A DNA stretch of 20,550 bases, taken from Chloroflexota bacterium (GTDB lineage: Bacteria; Chloroflexota; Limnocylindria; Limnocylindrales; CSP1-4). Made by a program: the position numbers and the translations under genes. The notes under the pieces were generated by a model. It searched no databases, was not told where the DNA came from, and saw only the letters and a program-made list of their open reading frames with translations. Below are positions 15,212-20,550 of this stretch, piece by piece (positions within the stretch are counted from its first letter, which is position 1; the number at the start of each line of letters is the position of its first letter). The stretch spans positions 1 to 20,550 of the forward strand of contig JAJYGO010000244.1 in NCBI GenBank assembly GCA_021785115.1. Reading direction: 5' to 3'.

Positions 15212-15284
15212 GCCCTCGTAGCTCAGTGGATAGAGCAGCGGTTTCCTAAACCGCGTGTCGCAGGTTCGATTCCTGCCGGGGGCA
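15212..15284 (+). tRNA. tRNA-Arg (anticodon CCT)
   Basis: The full cloverleaf is seen: acceptor GCCCTCG/CGGGGGC (one T-G pair), D-stem GCTC/GAGC, anticodon stem GCGGT/ACCGC with loop TTCCTAA, variable GTGTC, T-stem GCAGG/CCTGC with TTCGATT, and discriminator A. The anticodon CCT reads AGG. After the discriminator comes CCG, so the CCA end is not encoded. tRNA-Arg genes are frequent integration targets; no repeated copy of the 3' end was found elsewhere in the window. Confidence 0.97.
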
Positions 15285-15290
15285 CCGCTT

Positions 15291-15315
15291 CGCAGGGTCT
15301 TGACCTGCGGTTTCT
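15291..15315 (+). terminator. Terminator of tRNA-Arg
   Basis: CGCAGG (15291-15296) pairs with CCTGCG (15304-15309) around a 7-nt loop that could pair further (TC/GA). G and then TTTCT follow. It lies directly after the mature tRNA end. Confidence 0.55.
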
Positions 15316-15660
15316 GTCCCGGGCCCGACGGGCGGCCCGTCCGTCCGGGGGCCGATGGCAACGCTCTCGCACCCATGGCAACCGTCCTTTGGACCGACGG
15401 ACGGAGTGGCGGTCCGGAGGCCCGGCCGGGCGGCCCTGCCGTCATCGGGTGCCGCGCACAGGGGCCGCCACCGTCGCTGGGTTCGTGATGGCGAGCCCGG
15501 CGAGCACTGCACCAGCGAGTTCCACCGCCCCGCCGCCGGCGAGGGCGGAGCCCGCGGACGAACCCGGCGGCGTTGGCCTCGATGTCCCCCTCGAACACCC
15601 ACTCGTAGTTCCGGTTGGGCGGCGCACAGGTGGGCCACCGTCTGATCCCGCCGGCGGTGA
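15316..15660. other. Non-coding stretch with small repeats and a possible decayed gene
   Basis: GACGGG-CGG-CCCGTC forms a perfect hairpin (15327-15341). CCGTCCGT (15337-15344) and ACGGACGG (15397-15404) are inverted copies. ATGGCAAC recurs at 15355 and 15375. On the minus strand from 15660 to 15442, protein-like text appears in two frames (N-R-N-Y-E-W-V-F-E-G-D-I-E-A-N-A-A-G-F, then A-L-A-G-G-G-A-V-E-L-A-G-A-V-L-A-G-L-A), as if one gene had shifted frame at about 15555. Its identity was not recognised. Confidence 0.4.
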
Positions 15661-15903
15661 TCAGTTCAAGCTCGGGCGAGGCGGGGCCCGGAGGAGCCGA
15701 GCCAGCTGCGCGGCGGCGATGATCCGCGGCGTCCCCTGGAGCGCTCGCACCCGCTGCTCGTACTCATCCTGGTGGGCGGACACCAACCCGCGGATGGCCT
15801 CGATGCGGCCAAGGCTCGCGCGCAGCCAGAGAAACTCCGCACGATGCCGGTCCACGAGCCACCGGCCCGCCTGTTTGCGAGCAAGGCCGGGAGCCATCGG
15901 CAT
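15661..15903 (-). CDS. Small hypothetical helical protein
   Basis: An 80-residue ORF on the minus strand. Residues 8-70 read as long charged helices (R-K-Q-A-G-R-W-L-V-D-R-H-R-A-E-F-L-W-L and D-E-Y-E-Q-R-V-R-A-L-Q-G-T-P-R-I-I), with composition like real protein, and the tail is Pro/Arg-rich. The start is uncertain: ATG 15903 or 15897, or codons further upstream, and none has a strong ribosome site. It could be an intact small gene or the remaining front part of the decayed frame that continues downstream at 15660-15442, since its TGA directly precedes that stretch. No family was recognised. Confidence 0.4.
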   Translation of the reverse strand: MPMAPGLARKQAGRWLVDRHRAEFLWLRASLGRIEAIRGLVSAHQDEYEQRVRALQGTPRIIAAAQLARLLRAPPRPSLN

Positions 15904-15954
15904 CGGACCAACCCCCCGGGGGCACATGTGGCGTCTCGCCGATTCTCCCACCTG

Positions 15955-15980
15955 ACGTGGCCGGGGGGTCCCGGCCACGT
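15955..15980. repeat. Perfect 11-bp inverted repeat with 4-nt loop
   Basis: ACGTGGCCGGG (15955-15965) and CCCGGCCACGT (15970-15980) are exact reverse complements around GGGT. The site lies between the minus-strand small ORF and the plus-strand flavodoxin-like gene, 76 nt before its start. It has no T-tract, so it may be an operator or a structured leader rather than a terminator. Confidence 0.75.
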
Positions 15981-16056
15981 GGGCCAGAGGCCCGATGCCG
16001 CATCTGGCAGCCGCACCCGGGTGTAGGGTTCTCCAGGACGATAGCTGGAGCGTGCC

Positions 16057-16491
16057 ATGAGGTTCCTCATCGCCTACGAGTCCCGCGGCGGACGAACCCG
16101 CGCCGCCGCGGAGGCCATCGCCGCGGCGGCGCGTGCCGGCGGTCACGAGGCCGACGTCCGCCCGTTGGCAGGGACCGATGCCGACGCGCTTGGAAGGGCC
16201 GACGTCGTGTTCGTCGGTACCTGGGTGGAGGGATTCCTCGTGGTGGGAGTGGGGCCCGCCCGGGCCGCCAGGGAGTGGATGGCGAGGCTTCCCGCCCTCT
16301 CCGGGAAGCCGGCGGCCGTGTTCTGCACCTACGCGCTGAACCCCCGGGGAACGCTCTCTGCCCTGCAGGCCGACCTGGAGCGCAAGGGGGCACGGGTGCT
16401 CGCACGGCGTGCGTTTCACCGCAGGCATCCCGACGAGGGTGCCGGAGCGCTCGTTCGGGAGGTGCTCGCCCGGCTGAGCACCGATCCATGA
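16057..16491 (+). CDS. Flavodoxin-like protein
   Basis: Soluble protein of 144 residues with the flavodoxin alpha/beta plan. It has strand 1, M-R-F-L-I-A-Y-E, then the phosphate-loop region S-R-G-G-R-T-R-A-A-A-E (9-19), where flavodoxins bind the FMN phosphate. Strand 3 is A-D-V-V-F-V-G-T-W (48-56), and the FMN-flanking loop is V-E-G-F-L-V-V-G. Strand 4 is A-A-V-F-C-T-Y-A (85-92). The length is normal for short-chain flavodoxins. ATG 16057 has GGAG 6 nt upstream. It is a single gene between a perfect inverted repeat and a gene-poor leader. It probably carries electrons or acts as a small FMN-dependent redox protein; the partner is unknown. The phosphate loop is Arg-rich rather than the usual T-x-T-G-x-T, so FMN binding is likely but not certain. 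Confidence 0.82.
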   Translation: MRFLIAYESRGGRTRAAAEAIAAAARAGGHEADVRPLAGTDADALGRADVVFVGTWVEGFLVVGVGPARAAREWMARLPALSGKPAAVFCTYALNPRGTLSALQADLERKGARVLARRAFHRRHPDEGAGALVREVLARLSTDP

Positions 16492-16940
16492 GGGCCTTCC
16501 GCCCCCGTTTCCCACCGAGGCCCGAGGATCGGTCCTGACCTCGCTCCGCGGCTCGGCCTCGCCATGACCGTTGCAAGCACACCCTGGTGCGGTGACGAGC
16601 TCGTGAGGCGACCGCCGGACGGGAGACTTCGCGTCCTGCGCGCCGGGTGGGCATCCTTCACGGCTGTCTCCGCCACCACCAGCCCTACTCCGAACAGATC
16701 GCCTGGCCCGTCGCGGGCCCCTGGTGCTTGCCAGGCGGGGGCGATCCCCCTCGCGCTTCTTCCCTACCAGTCTCCCCTCGGGATGGAGGCCCTTCGGCCT
16801 TGTCTGCGAAACCGCGGCCGCCCGAGAGTGATCGCGCCGAGCGGCACGTCGTCACAGGGGGAAGCGACTGGCCCTCGGCTCGGGGGCATTCCTCCATGGG
16901 GAGGTGTGCCGAGGCGGCTGTGCGGGCGGGAGGAGGGGCA
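16492..16940. other. 449-nt non-coding leader/gap with possible RNA structure
   Basis: No credible gene was found. Just after the flavodoxin stop, GGGCCT (16492-16497) and AGGCCC (16518-16523) may form a weak terminator. GCCTGGC (16701-16707) and GCCAGGC (16730-16736) enclose another exact hairpin, GGCCCG-TCG-CGGGCC (16705-16719). AGGCC-CTTC-GGCCT lies at 16787-16800. These could belong to a structured 5' leader of the next gene. No known riboswitch core was recognised. Confidence 0.35.
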
Positions 16941-17945
16941 ATGGGTCACTGGACCAGAAGAGTGGCCGGATTGGTGGTGGCGGCCGTCGGGATGGCCTTC
17001 ATCGTCATTGTGGCGGTCGATGGGCTGTTCGCCGTGGGGCCGGCCTTCGACCGGATGAGCAACGGCTTCCGTCCGATCATGAAGCCGGTCCCGATCGCAT
17101 CCCTGCAGGCCGACCTGAACGGGTTGGGCGCGGTGGACGGCGAGTTCACCAAGACCGCGGTACCCGAACTGTCTGCGGCCCTGCACATGACGCCGACCGC
17201 GTTTGGCGCGGAGGTGCAGCAGACGTTCCCGGCCGTGGCCGCGGGAATGCAGCAGCTGCCGACGATCGTCTCGAGCTTCCAGGGGGTCGTCGGGACGCTC
17301 AAGGCCGAACAGGGGCGGTTCGCCCTGGCGGACGCGATCCCGACCGCCTCCCTGCCCGCCGCGACGATCCCCTGGCTCATGCTGGTGGTGGGGATCGTTC
17401 TCGTGTGCCTCGGCCTCCTCATCGCCTTCCGCCCGGGACGAACCGTGCCGGCCGTGTCCCTGGCGCTTGGAGCGCTGCTCGTGATCGCACCCCTCGTGCT
17501 GTCGCTTCCGCAGAAGGCTTCGGCTGCGGACCTCATGAACGCGCACCTGAAGCCGCTGTACACGCAGCGGATGCTCACCGGCGCGCAGACCTCGCTCGCC
17601 GCCGTGGGGACGATGGGGAACGAGATGCAGGCCAAGATGCTTCCGGCGCTCGGTCGCCAGCTCGACATGAGCGCAGCCCAGCTGCAGGGATTCCTCGCCC
17701 AGAACCTGCCGGCCACGGCCGCGGCCATGAAGGCCATGCCGGCATCGATGGGTCGCTTCGAGAACCTGGTCCGGGTCTTCCAGGCCCACCTCGCCGACTA
17801 CAACGCCATCAAGTCGGTGGCGTTCGTCCCGATCGTCTGGACCATGATCCTCGGGGGCATCGCGATCGTCCTGGGTGGCCTGGCCGCCCTGCTGATGCCG
17901 AGCCGCCGGCCGGCCTCGACCCCTGCAGCTCGAATGAACGCATGA
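16941..17945 (+). CDS. Unrecognised membrane protein built from a duplicated domain
   Basis: Protein of 334 residues with four hydrophobic segments at about 8-32, 143-163, 170-188 and 298-320. Two loops of about 110 residues, rich in Ala, Met and Gln, lie between TM1 and TM2 and between TM3 and TM4, probably outside the membrane. The two halves look homologous: L-H-M-T-P ... F-P-A-V-A-A-G-M-Q-Q-L-P (81-107) matches L-D-M-S-A ... L-P-A-T-A-A-A-M-K-A-M-P (241-267). Each is followed by a 25-residue amphipathic stretch and then a TM helix. ATG 16941 has a strong AGGAGGGG just upstream. Met-rich helices might serve packing or metal contact, but no clear motif is seen. I do not recognise the family. 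Neighbours are a flavodoxin-like gene and a regulator remnant and give no clear role. Confidence 0.85.
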   Translation: MGHWTRRVAGLVVAAVGMAFIVIVAVDGLFAVGPAFDRMSNGFRPIMKPVPIASLQADLNGLGAVDGEFTKTAVPELSAALHMTPTAFGAEVQQTFPAVAAGMQQLPTIVSSFQGVVGTLKAEQGRFALADAIPTASLPAATIPWLMLVVGIVLVCLGLLIAFRPGRTVPAVSLALGALLVIAPLVLSLPQKASAADLMNAHLKPLYTQRMLTGAQTSLAAVGTMGNEMQAKMLPALGRQLDMSAAQLQGFLAQNLPATAAAMKAMPASMGRFENLVRVFQAHLADYNAIKSVAFVPIVWTMILGGIAIVLGGLAALLMPSRRPASTPAARMNA

Positions 17946-17979
17946 CATCGTCGGCGTCTTCACCGGGAGGCTGGATCTC

Positions 17980-17991
17980 GCGGGCGCCCGC
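17980..17991 (+). terminator. GC-rich 12-bp palindrome after membrane-protein gene
   Basis: GCGGGCGCCCGC is a perfect palindrome 34 nt after the stop. It could be part of a terminator, but there is no loop spacing or T-tract. Confidence 0.2.
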
Positions 17992-18026
17992 TAGCGCTCG
18001 GGTGCGATCCACTGGCCTGCCTCGTC

Positions 18027-18292
18027 GTGCCCGCTCTCGGGGAACATCAGAAGCGTCTGCCCGAGTCCCGGGGTCCCGGCCGACCGCGCACGGCAGCGCT
18101 CCCGCTGACCGAGCAGGAGTTCCGGATCTTGGCGTCGTTCTCCGAAGAGCCGGGGCGTGCTTGGTCGTTCCGCGAGCTGCTGGCGCGCGTGTGGGGGACC
18201 GGTGGTGCCGGCGGTCATCCGGCCCAGGTCCGGCCCAGGTCCGGGCCGCAGTCCACCGCCTCAGATCGAAGCTCGCCCCGCGCCGGGCCGTT
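18027..18292 (+). pseudogene. OmpR/PhoB-type winged-helix domain, broken by an 11-bp duplication
   Basis: The plus frame starting around GTG 18027 reads L-P-L-T-E-Q-E-F-R-I-L-A-S-F, then R-A-W-S-F-R-E-L-L-A-R-V-W-G, the typical front of a Trans_reg_C winged helix. The recognition helix, V-R-A-A-V-H-R-L-R-S-K-L, is found in a different frame from 18239 on. The switch coincides with an exact tandem copy of 11 bases (18219-18240); removing one copy restores a single continuous domain. No receiver domain is seen upstream, so the gene was either a stand-alone DNA-binding protein or already truncated. The repaired frame continues past the domain and overlaps the convergent gene ending at 18295, so its original end is unclear. 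The GTG start has no good ribosome site. Confidence 0.7.
18219..18240. repeat. Exact 11-bp tandem duplication
   Basis: CCGGCCCAGGT occurs twice head to tail at 18219-18229 and 18230-18240. Eleven is not a multiple of three, so it shifts the winged-helix reading frame. Confidence 0.95.
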
Positions 18293-18294
18293 GC

Positions 18295-18765
18295 TCAACG
18301 GTCCTTGCCGTCGCCGATCAGGGAGTGCAGCGCGTGGGCGGCTGCCACCGACCCGCGTCGGGCGCCGATCCTGCCGACCGGGCCGGTCCGCTGGAGCCCG
18401 AGGTCCGATCGCTCCTCGACCACCAGCACGGGCGTCCACAGCGCCCGTTCGCACGCCCAGGAGATGTCCCCGTCAGCCGTCGGGCCCGCATGGACCACTG
18501 CCGCGACCACCTGGCCGGCCAGAGGACACGGACCTCCTCCGGGCACGGGGCATGTGCGCGGGGGGCGGCCGGGACACACGCGAGCGCCGTAGCCGAGCCC
18601 GGCCAGCGTGTGACGGAGAGCGGGGAACCGAGCACCTGCCTGCACGCCGACCAGCGCGACGTCGCGGGTGCTCCCGGGGGACATGGACATGGGCCGCACG
18701 ATGCGGCGGGACGGGCGAGGCCCGCGATGGCCGAAGGTCCCGTCGAAGAGGAGGCGATCGGCCAT
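18295..18765 (-). CDS. Cys-rich small protein, possible pseudo-receiver
   Basis: A 156-residue ORF downstream of the Rrf2 gene, starting at ATG 18765, only two bases after that gene's TGA, so probably co-transcribed. Alternative starts at ATG 18690 or 18684 would remove an Arg-rich N-terminus of about 26 residues. From residue 35 the text is alpha/beta-like: D-V-A-L-V-G-V (strand), a helix, then Y-G-A-R-V-C. Three evenly spaced cysteines follow, C64, C72 and C80, each pair separated by seven residues, in C-P-G-R-P-P-R-T-C and G-G-G-P-C-P-L. V-V-A-A-V-V-H and P-V-L-V-V-E-E come next. This recalls stand-alone actinobacterial receiver-like domains with a C-P-L motif, though I cannot name a family. 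The cysteines could bind a metal or Fe-S cluster, or form a redox switch. Confidence 0.6.
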   Translation of the reverse strand: MADRLLFDGTFGHRGPRPSRRIVRPMSMSPGSTRDVALVGVQAGARFPALRHTLAGLGYGARVCPGRPPRTCPVPGGGPCPLAGQVVAAVVHAGPTADGDISWACERALWTPVLVVEERSDLGLQRTGPVGRIGARRGSVAAAHALHSLIGDGKDR

Positions 18766-18767
18766 GG

Positions 18768-19250
18768 TCAGCGGGTTCGTGGGCCTGCGCCGCGTTCGAA
18801 GGCGAGATCCTGGGCCGCGAGGTCGGCGAGCGTCTTCGCCTCGAGCTGCTCGGCGAGGGCGAGGCGCACCGAGAGCCACAGGCGGTACACAAGGCAAACG
18901 TCCTCGTGGGCGAGGCCCGGCTGCAGGCGCGGGCACACGGGCTCCCACCGGCAGGGCTGGCCCTGCAGCGAGCACTCTCCCGGGACGATCGGTCCCTCGA
19001 GCGCCTCGACCACCTCGAGCGCGCTGATGCGCTCCGCCGGGCGCGCCAGGGCGTATCCACCGTGACGGCCGGGCTGGGAGGTGACGAGACGGGCCCGCTG
19101 CAGGTTCTGGAGGATGTTGCGCACGAACAGTTGCGGCACGCGCATGTCCTCCGCCACCTCGGCCGCGTTGAGCCTGCGCTTCGGGTCTTCGGCGAGGCGG
19201 ATCATGGCCGCCAGACCGTAGTCGGTGCGGCGGGTCGGCGTGAGCTTCAT
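18768..19250 (-). CDS. Rrf2-family regulator, probably Fe-S-binding
   Basis: DNA-binding regulator of 160 residues. The N-terminal winged helix is typical (M-K-L-T-P-T-R-R-T-D-Y-G-L-A-A-M), with the HTH at about 28-50 and the wing G-R-H-G-G-Y-A-L-A-R-P (61-71). The cluster-binding stretch has C93, C100 and C106 (spacing six and five residues) plus C119, close to the three-Cys pattern of IscR, NsrR and RirA. It is therefore likely to sense Fe-S status, NO, iron or redox. ATG 19250 has GAGGG 5 nt upstream; the frame is open further upstream, but that part lies in the promoter region. It is divergent from ctaB across about 190 nt containing a possible operator, so control of itself and of heme O synthesis is plausible. 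Confidence 0.92.
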   Translation of the reverse strand: MKLTPTRRTDYGLAAMIRLAEDPKRRLNAAEVAEDMRVPQLFVRNILQNLQRARLVTSQPGRHGGYALARPAERISALEVVEALEGPIVPGECSLQGQPCRWEPVCPRLQPGLAHEDVCLVYRLWLSVRLALAEQLEAKTLADLAAQDLAFERGAGPRTR

Positions 19251-19348
19251 GATCTCCCTCACGGTATCAGCGCGCTCGCAGGAGCGGGCTCGCGCCCGGA
19301 CCTGCGTCCGCACACCAGGCTAGTGCATGTCGCGGTTTCTGCACGTTC

Positions 19349-19383
19349 CTCACTTGACATATGTGAGATCGGTTGGCGAAGAT
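19349..19383 (+). promoter_or_regulatory. Candidate ctaB promoter overlapping an inverted repeat (possible Rrf2 operator)
   Basis: TTGACA (19354-19359) is a perfect -35 box, with GAAGAT (19378-19383) 18 nt later as a weak -10. CTCAC (19349-19353) and GTGAG (19363-19367) form an inverted repeat across the -35, and ACATATGT (19357-19364) is a palindrome within it. This AT-richer spot stands out in the GC-rich surroundings. Binding by the neighbouring Rrf2 protein is an inference. Confidence 0.45.
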
Positions 19384-19437
19384 CCGCCCAGCGCTCCGGG
19401 CATCGGTGGTCACATCGAGCGGACGGCCGATGCGGAG

Positions 19438-20550
19438 ATGCCGACGAGCCCCCCAGGAGACGTGACGAGACCGATGAGGACCCTGGCGCTGAACCCCACG
19501 CTGAGCCTGATCGGGGACCCGGAGTCCGACGAGGCGCGGACCGGGGCCTTCCTGCGGTCAACGGCCGTCCTCGGCTCGGCGGCGACCGGGGCGGTCGTGC
19601 TCACCGGGGCGGCCCATCTCGGGCTCGCCCATCGTGCCCTGGTCCCGGTGGCCCTCGCGCCCCTGGTCGCGGTCGTGGCGGCCTCGCGCCTCGCGCACCC
19701 GCGCCTTCGGGCCACCTCGCTCACCGCCCTGGTGGCGGTGCTCGTGGAGGCCGCGACCGGGGCGGCGCTCACCGGGACCCGTGCCGCGGCGTGGGCGGGG
19801 GCGGCCCACCTCGTCCTCGGGACCCTCGCCTTCGCGGCGACGGCGGTCTCGGCGGGGGCGAGCCTTCGCGGGGGGGCCACCCCCCTTGGGCCCTGGCGCG
19901 ACTACCTCGCCCTCACCAAGCCCCGGATCATGGTGCTGCTGCTCCTCACCGCGGCCGGGGGCATGTTCGTCGCCGCCCACGGGGTCCCCTCCCTTCGCGC
20001 CCTCGCCCTCACGATGCTCGGCGGGGCCCTCGCCTCGGGCGGCGCGAGCGCCCTGAACCACGTGATGGACCGCGACGTCGACCGGCGGATGCTCAGGACC
20101 TCCACGCGCCCGGTCGCCGCCCGAAGTGTCGGGCCCTCGGCGGCTCTTGAGTTCGGCCTTGCCCTGTCGGCCGCCTCCTTCGTCCTGCTCGCCTCGCTCG
20201 TGAACGTCCTCGCCGCCCTGCTCGCCCTCGCCGGCAACCTCGTCTACGTCCTCGTCTACACGGGCTGGCTGAAGCGCTCGACGCCCCGGAACATCGTGAT
20301 CGGCGGCGCCGCCGGCGCGATCCCCCCGCTCGTCGGCTGGGCCGCGGCCACCGGGCACCTCTCCCTGCCGGCGCTGTGGCTGTTCCTCACGGTGTTCTTC
20401 TGGACCCCGCCGCACTTTTGGGCGCTCGCCCTTTTGATGCGCGCCGACTACGCCGCCGCCGGCATCCCGATGCTGCCGGTCGTGCGCGGGGAGATCGAGA
20501 CCACCCGCCAGATCCTTCGCTACTCGCTCGTGCTGGTCGCGGTGACGCTC
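19438..20550 (+). CDS. ctaB: Heme O synthase (protoheme IX farnesyltransferase) with N-terminal half-CtaA-like extension; 3' truncated
   Basis: The UbiA-type core begins at about residue 155 (D-Y-L-A-L-T-K-P-R). It holds the prenyl-diphosphate motif N207-H-V-M-D211-R-D-V-D215, then R-T-S-T-R-P, the F-F-W-T-P-P-H-F-W segment (320-328) and D-Y-A-A-A-G-I-P-M-L-P-V (337-348). It attaches farnesyl to heme B in the membrane to give heme O for cytochrome oxidases. Residues 40-145 form about four extra membrane helices. H65 (H-R-A-L-V-P) and H124 (A-A-H-L-V-L-G) are 59 residues apart, and L-T-G precedes the last helix. This resembles one half of heme A synthase, where the paired His are about 63 apart. 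ATG 19438 is chosen; GTG 19462 and ATG 19474 are alternatives, and none has an ideal ribosome site. The window cuts the C-terminus. Confidence 0.9.
   Translation, partial: MPTSPPGDVTRPMRTLALNPTLSLIGDPESDEARTGAFLRSTAVLGSAATGAVVLTGAAHLGLAHRALVPVALAPLVAVVAASRLAHPRLRATSLTALVAVLVEAATGAALTGTRAAAWAGAAHLVLGTLAFAATAVSAGASLRGGATPLGPWRDYLALTKPRIMVLLLLTAAGGMFVAAHGVPSLRALALTMLGGALASGGASALNHVMDRDVDRRMLRTSTRPVAARSVGPSAALEFGLALSAASFVLLASLVNVLAALLALAGNLVYVLVYTGWLKRSTPRNIVIGGAAGAIPPLVGWAAATGHLSLPALWLFLTVFFWTPPHFWALALLMRADYAAAGIPMLPVVRGEIETTRQILRYSLVLVAVTL

Noticed and set aside
15083..15598. Minus ORF containing C-D-T-R-F-R-K-P-L-L-Y-P-L-S-Y-E-G
   Set aside because: This is the familiar false translation of the antisense of a tRNA-Arg gene.
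16564..17058. Plus ORF of 164 residues in the gap before the membrane protein
   Set aside because: Pro/Arg/Gly-rich text with no ribosome site, running out of frame into the true gene; looks non-coding.
18027..20150. Long plus-strand ORF (707 residues) spanning the Rrf2 region
   Set aside because: Only its first 70 or so codons look like protein (winged-helix fragment); the rest is antisense of the Rrf2 and Cys-rich genes and out of frame with ctaB.

Overview
The window is about 70% GC, with dense genes, four-base start/stop overlaps, GTG starts and few T-rich terminators. Together with the gene families present, this points to a high-GC Actinomycetota (probably an environmental or uncultured lineage). 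No rRNA, CRISPR array, complete insertion sequence or phage module was seen.

Layout. (1) 1-2319, plus strand: the tail of a TetR-type regulator, overlapped by a ClC chloride channel/transporter with CBS and TrkA-C-like domains. (2) 7481-2337, minus strand: a complete bmpA-nupO-nupP-nupQ operon for nucleoside-type ABC uptake, with a strong hairpin between the binding protein and the ATPase. Divergent from it (7709-9007) is a fucose/arabinose-isomerase-like protein. (3) 9008-9777: a gene-poor gap with small repeats. (4) 14231-9778, minus strand: a four-gene catabolic cassette with an M20 metallohydrolase, a FadR-type GntR regulator, an alpha/beta hydrolase and an APC permease. (5) 14305-15056: a helix-turn-helix protein with a likely N-terminal frameshift and a transposase-like C-terminus. 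(6) tRNA-Arg(CCT) at 15212-15284 with its own terminator, then a partly decayed stretch, a perfect 11-bp inverted repeat and a flavodoxin-like protein. (7) 16941-17945: an unrecognised membrane protein made of two copies of one domain. (8) 18027-18292: an OmpR-type winged-helix fragment broken by an exact 11-bp tandem duplication. (9) Minus strand: a Cys-rich small protein downstream of an Fe-S-type Rrf2 regulator. Divergent from them is ctaB (heme O synthase, running off the window), with an N-terminal extension that looks like one four-helix half of heme A synthase (CtaA/COX15).

How they work together. The Bmp/Nup operon and the isomerase-like gene share a promoter region and may take up a nucleoside or sugar and process its pentose. 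The M20/hydrolase/permease set looks like import and hydrolysis of an acylated or cyclic amino compound under GntR control. The Rrf2/ctaB pair suggests that heme and oxidase maturation responds to Fe-S or redox state. The most interesting items are the half-CtaA/CtaB fusion, the duplicated-domain membrane protein, the 11-bp duplication pseudogene and the frameshifted HTH gene.
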